A DNA stretch of 25,541 bases from a virus: IMG/VR virus record IMGVR_UViG_3300041809_000118, positions 1 through 25,541 of that record; one strand, written 5' to 3'. Below, one piece after another: positions 22,596-25,541 of the stretch. The notes beneath the pieces are model-generated. The model worked only from the letters and a program-made list of their open reading frames with translations. It was not told the DNA's origin and made no database searches. The first letter of the stretch is position 1. Each line of letters opens with the position of its first letter. The position numbers were made by a program, and so were the translations under genes.

Positions 22596-23147
22596 ATGCC
22601 CCGTAACCTGCCATCACCAATGATCGTTGGCATCACCAGCAATGCCATTCAGCCATGCATATTGGTTGACCTGACTCTGGTCAGTGGAACTTACCACGTG
22701 TGGTCTGGAGTTGGCAGCTTGACCGTGGGCGCCACCGTATACCTCGGGCTAGGTTCACTGGGCAGTATAGGTGACGTGAGCGAGGGGATCGATGTTAGGG
22801 CGGACGGAACATCGATCACACTCTCCGGGATTGATCCTGCAATTATGGCGGACTGCCTAAGCGACATCCAGTTAGGAGCACCAGCGACCGTGTGGTTCGC
22901 GCTGTTCTCTGACGGAGCCATCGTTGGGACACCGTATCCGTTGTATGTAGGCACCGTGGATAAGCCCACGATTCCGATTAGTACGGAGTCAATCAGCATC
23001 ACGTTGAACTTAGAGAATAGAATGCTCAATCTTCAACGTCCCACAATGAGACGGTACGACGCCGGAGATCAGAACTATTACTATCCAGGGGATTCCGGAT
23101 TCAACTGGGTGCAGATTCTTAATGACACAGCTTTGCAGTGGGGCTAA
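22596..23147 (+). CDS. Minor tail protein (lambda gpL / DUF2163-like position) (183 aa)
   Basis: PCILVDLTLVSGTYHVWSGV, GSLTVGATVYLGLGSLGSIG, DGTSITLSGIDPAIMADCLS and YPLYVGTVDKPTIPISTESI are beta strands of the L-type tail-hub family, ending with RRYDAGDQNYYYPGDSGFNW. It starts one base after the previous stop with GGAGG about eleven bases upstream. The DUF2163-like label is tentative. Confidence 0.72.
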   Translation: MPRNLPSPMIVGITSNAIQPCILVDLTLVSGTYHVWSGVGSLTVGATVYLGLGSLGSIGDVSEGIDVRADGTSITLSGIDPAIMADCLSDIQLGAPATVWFALFSDGAIVGTPYPLYVGTVDKPTIPISTESISITLNLENRMLNLQRPTMRRYDAGDQNYYYPGDSGFNWVQILNDTALQWG

Positions 23148-23172
23148 CAAACTTAGCGCGAATAGATACATT

Positions 23173-23610
23173 ATGCGTAGACTTCAACACTGGGAAACCA
23201 ACTCCTTCCACCACTTTCTACTCGACTCGGCTCACGAACCGTTCGTGTGGGGAGCGAACGACTGCTCCACGTTCTGTGCTGACGGAATCAAGGCCATTAC
23301 AGGCGTAGACATCGCTGATGACTTCCGAGGGAAGTACAGCACCGAAAAGGAAGCCTTCGCATTGATCAAGTCCATAACTGGAGGCACGACCGCTGCTGAT
23401 GCAGCAGCCTACTGTGCGAAGAAGTACAAACTCAGGGAATGGTCTCGACCTCTGTGTGCTCAGCGTGGCGACCTCGTGGCATTCAAAGCTCCGACCGGCT
23501 TCCTTGTAAGCGGACTGGTTCACTTGAACGGCAGACACGTTGTCGCCATGGGTCACGACGGTCTGTATAGGTTTCCGATCTCTGGAATAGAGAGAGCGTG
23601 GCATGTGTAG
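23173..23610 (+). CDS. DUF6950-like (NlpC/P60-position) tail protein
   Basis: 145 aa. RRLQHWETNSFHHFLLDSAH, PFVWGANDCSTFCADGIKAI, TGVDIADDFRGKYSTEKEAF follow the DUF6950 layout; C31 in NDC and the later His residues (LVHLNGRHVVAMGHDGLYRF) are where a papain-like dyad would lie. It takes the place of lambda gpK, a tail-tip assembly peptidase. The frame extends to ATG 23122 inside the previous gene; I prefer ATG 23173, which matches the family N terminus, though its ribosome site is weak. Confidence 0.75.
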   Translation: MRRLQHWETNSFHHFLLDSAHEPFVWGANDCSTFCADGIKAITGVDIADDFRGKYSTEKEAFALIKSITGGTTAADAAAYCAKKYKLREWSRPLCAQRGDLVAFKAPTGFLVSGLVHLNGRHVVAMGHDGLYRFPISGIERAWHV

Positions 23611-24292
23611 GGGAGACATATATCTAGTCACTGACACAACCAATGACAAGAAGTACGTCGGCCAGACCCGGCAGGGATTACGCGTCAGATGGCGTGAGCA
23701 CGCGAGCAAGAGCCGAACGGATCGTACGAACAACCGCTTTCACAATGCCATACGCAAGCGTGGTGAGGCGGCATTTAGCAGACGAGTAATTGATGTCGCT
23801 AGGTCTCAGGATGAGCTAGACGCAAAGGAACAGCTTTACATCCTCCTCTTAGACACCACGAATCCCGATAGAGGGTACAACTGCGCCGACGGTGGAGACG
23901 TTAGGCACATGACTGCGGCAACACGAGCCAAGATTAGTGCCTCTCTTCGCGGTCGCAAAGCATCCGATTCGACCCGGCAGTTAATGAGTGATCGGCTTAG
24001 GCAACGATGGGCTAAAGGTGGAGAGCAGTTAAGACAGAAACAGTCTGAGGAAACGCGCGGGAGAAACACGGGACGTGTCGTAAGTGATGAAACGAGGCGG
24101 AGGAATAGTTGCGCTAACCGTGGTCATGTTACGTCGGAAGTGACACGACAAAAGCTAGTGGCTGCCAGAAAGGTTACTTGGCAAGACCCCAAGTACCGCG
24201 AGCGAATGATAACCGAGAGACTAAGTAGACCGAGAGCCAGTAACGGACGATTCATGGGACAGACTTCTATCGCAATGGGCGGTGCCTTATAA
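23603..24292 (+). CDS. GIY-YIG homing endonuclease with NUMOD-type DNA-binding repeats
   Basis: Free-standing homing endonuclease. DIYLVTDTTNDKKYVGQTRQ holds the two tyrosines (Y7, Y18) of GIY-YIG, with Asp replacing Gly of GIY. RVRWREH supplies the catalytic Arg, a later DELDAKEQLYI the Glu, and RGYNCADGG the Asn. The C-terminal half has repeated TRAKISASLRGRK- and TRQLMSDRL-like segments typical of NUMOD3 DNA-binding motifs. It overlaps the previous gene by 8 bases and its last four bases coincide with the apparent beginning of the J-like frame. The last twelve residues (MGQTSIAMGGAL) may really belong to the J-like protein. Confidence 0.88.
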   Translation: MCRGDIYLVTDTTNDKKYVGQTRQGLRVRWREHASKSRTDRTNNRFHNAIRKRGEAAFSRRVIDVARSQDELDAKEQLYILLLDTTNPDRGYNCADGGDVRHMTAATRAKISASLRGRKASDSTRQLMSDRLRQRWAKGGEQLRQKQSEETRGRNTGRVVSDETRRRNSCANRGHVTSEVTRQKLVAARKVTWQDPKYRERMITERLSRPRASNGRFMGQTSIAMGGAL

Positions 24293-25541
24293 GCAAGGCA
24301 ATCGGAGAGGCGGTCGTAGGTGTAGGTGCGATAGGTGCGGGCTTGGCCCTTGCCATCCTAGAGCCTGGTGGCGGAACCATCGCAGGTATGGCTCTGATCT
24401 CTGCCGGTCTGACCATGACAGCCAGCGGCATTGCTCAAGCGCTCGGCTCTAACGCAGGGATGGGAGTTACCACCCGCACTCCTGCTGGACTGCGACAGGT
24501 TATCCGGGGAGAGCAAAGAGTCGGCGGAACGATTGTCTACTGCTCGACCACTGGTTCGACCGATAGACAGTACAACATGGTGATATGCCTCGCGACACAT
24601 CCTTGCGAGGCAATCGTGAATCTCTATCTGGACGGAAGGCAAGTCTTCTGGGATACAACCTCGAGCTACAACCAAACCGTGTACTCCACGGATGGGAACA
24701 CTTACAACTTCGGTGGAAACACCGACGGCAACAACCACACAGGCCCGGACGGGAAGCAGTACAACTTCACGGGGTCTGTTTTCTGTGCAGCGTTCCTTGG
24801 GAAGCAGACTTCCGACCCGACCGTCGTAGATGGCACGTGGGTCGGACCCTCAATCATCTATCCCGATACAGCCAGCTATCCGGGGTTCTGCTCCGCCCTT
24901 CAGGCGAACGACAGCACATGGTCACCCTCTACTTCCCCTGGACAGGGAACAGCATCAGGCACAGCCACATTCAACGAAGATGGTAACGGTGAGATCGACT
25001 CAATCACTGCGAACAATCTTGGATACAGCTACGCTGACGGTCCTGTAGGTATCACCATCACGGATCTGAGTGGCCTTGGCAGCGGTGCGGAAGCTACATG
25101 CAATGCTTCTGGAGGCGTCATTGATCCGACTTCGATAGTCGTGACCAGTGCTGGCATGGACTATCAAAACCCTATAGTCGCCTTTGATCCACCAAGTATA
25201 TCTACGCAGACTCCTTATTTGGCCGGATGCACCTACGTCTATCTGAAACTGGAATACAACACCGGAGACTTCCCATCGTTCCCAGAGATCAGATTCACGG
25301 TGATGGGCAAGAACGACATCTATGATCCGCGCGGAGGCGGCACTTTCTCGGCCTCTACTTTGGTGTCTCCTGGATGGAATGCCTCTGGTGGCAATGCCGG
25401 CCCCACCAATAGCTACGCCGCAGTATCGACTAACACTACCTGTGAGATAGGAATCAGCGGCTACTATCCGCCATTCAATCTCTACGAGAGCGCGCTGGCA
25501 GAAGTCGAGTGGAATAACTTCGCGTGGCCGTTGCTTCCGGG
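24289..25541 (+). CDS. J-like tail tip / host-recognition protein (partial, 5' start unclear, 3' cut by window)
   Basis: An open frame of at least 417 codons running off the window. It begins SKAIGEAVVGVGAIGAGLAL, a hydrophobic N terminus like that of lambda J relatives, then TPAGLRQVIRGEQRVGGTIV with YCSTTG and MVICLATHPCEAIVNLYLDG, the conserved J opening. At about 226-302 is an inserted Gly-rich module (ITANNLGYSYADGPVGITIT, GSGAEATCNASGG, VTSAGMDYQNPIVAFDPPS). The frame is open from 24244 but has no ATG, GTG or TTG before TTG 24343. ATA 24289 occupies the expected start position. A one-base disruption or a frameshift from ATG 24254 would also explain it. Confidence 0.85.
   Translation, partial: MSKAIGEAVVGVGAIGAGLALAILEPGGGTIAGMALISAGLTMTASGIAQALGSNAGMGVTTRTPAGLRQVIRGEQRVGGTIVYCSTTGSTDRQYNMVICLATHPCEAIVNLYLDGRQVFWDTTSSYNQTVYSTDGNTYNFGGNTDGNNHTGPDGKQYNFTGSVFCAAFLGKQTSDPTVVDGTWVGPSIIYPDTASYPGFCSALQANDSTWSPSTSPGQGTASGTATFNEDGNGEIDSITANNLGYSYADGPVGITITDLSGLGSGAEATCNASGGVIDPTSIVVTSAGMDYQNPIVAFDPPSISTQTPYLAGCTYVYLKLEYNTGDFPSFPEIRFTVMGKNDIYDPRGGGTFSASTLVSPGWNASGGNAGPTNSYAAVSTNTTCEIGISGYYPPFNLYESALAEVEWNNFAWPLLP

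Noticed and set aside
23603-24292. Group I intron carrying the GIY-YIG gene
   Set aside because: The ORF overlaps the genes on both sides by a few bases, leaving no room for an intron core; a free-standing endonuclease is simpler.

Overview
The window is a large part of a temperate tailed phage (siphovirus, Caudoviricetes) or an integrated prophage. It has an integrase at the left edge, a leftward-transcribed regulatory block, and a long rightward late operon with HK97-type packaging, head, connector and lambda-like tail genes. No host housekeeping gene, rRNA or recognisable tRNA is present. Base composition is moderately GC-rich. The integrase has an N-terminal region and a Cys cluster before the HxxR motif that resemble integrases I associate with Acidobacteriota such as Terriglobus or Granulicella. 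The host assignment is from memory and weak.

Layout. (1) 1-1326 (+): tyrosine recombinase, preceded by two tandem TTGTACAGTC repeats and followed by a strong bidirectional terminator (1351-1381). (2) 1386-2470 (-): excisionase-like HTH protein translationally coupled to a 268-residue HTH protein, both read from a consensus sigma-70 promoter (2726-2698) through a structured leader. (3) 2801-6616 (-): early operon with a zinc-ribbon protein, an HNH/AP2 endonuclease, two tandem paralogous ECF-like sigma factors (one with an apparent second region-4-like HTH), a small ORF and a third sigma-70-like protein. No CI/Cro-type repressor pair is recognisable, so the sigma-like proteins and the two HTH proteins are the candidate switch. 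(4) 6617-7316: a roughly 700-bp divergent intergenic region rich in dyads, including two nested inverted repeats, and a candidate place for late control or cos. (5) 7317-25541 (+): HNH nuclease, a possible DNA-modification cassette (Com-like zinc ribbon, two possible micro-ORFs, ParB-like protein, TET-associated-type glycosyltransferase), small and large terminase, portal, prohead protease, major capsid, two small head genes, head-tail connectors, tail terminator, tail tube, tail chaperone with a -1 frameshift extension, tape measure, three tail-tip genes, a GIY-YIG homing endonuclease and the start of a J-like tail-tip protein cut by the window edge.

Most worth following up: the Com-like/ParB-like/glycosyltransferase cassette next to the terminase with no visible hydroxylase; the triple sigma-factor regulatory block; a duplicated intergenic RNA-hairpin element flanking the small gene after the capsid; and the disturbed 5' end of the J-like gene where it meets the homing endonuclease. 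All calls come from reading the sequence; no database search was run.
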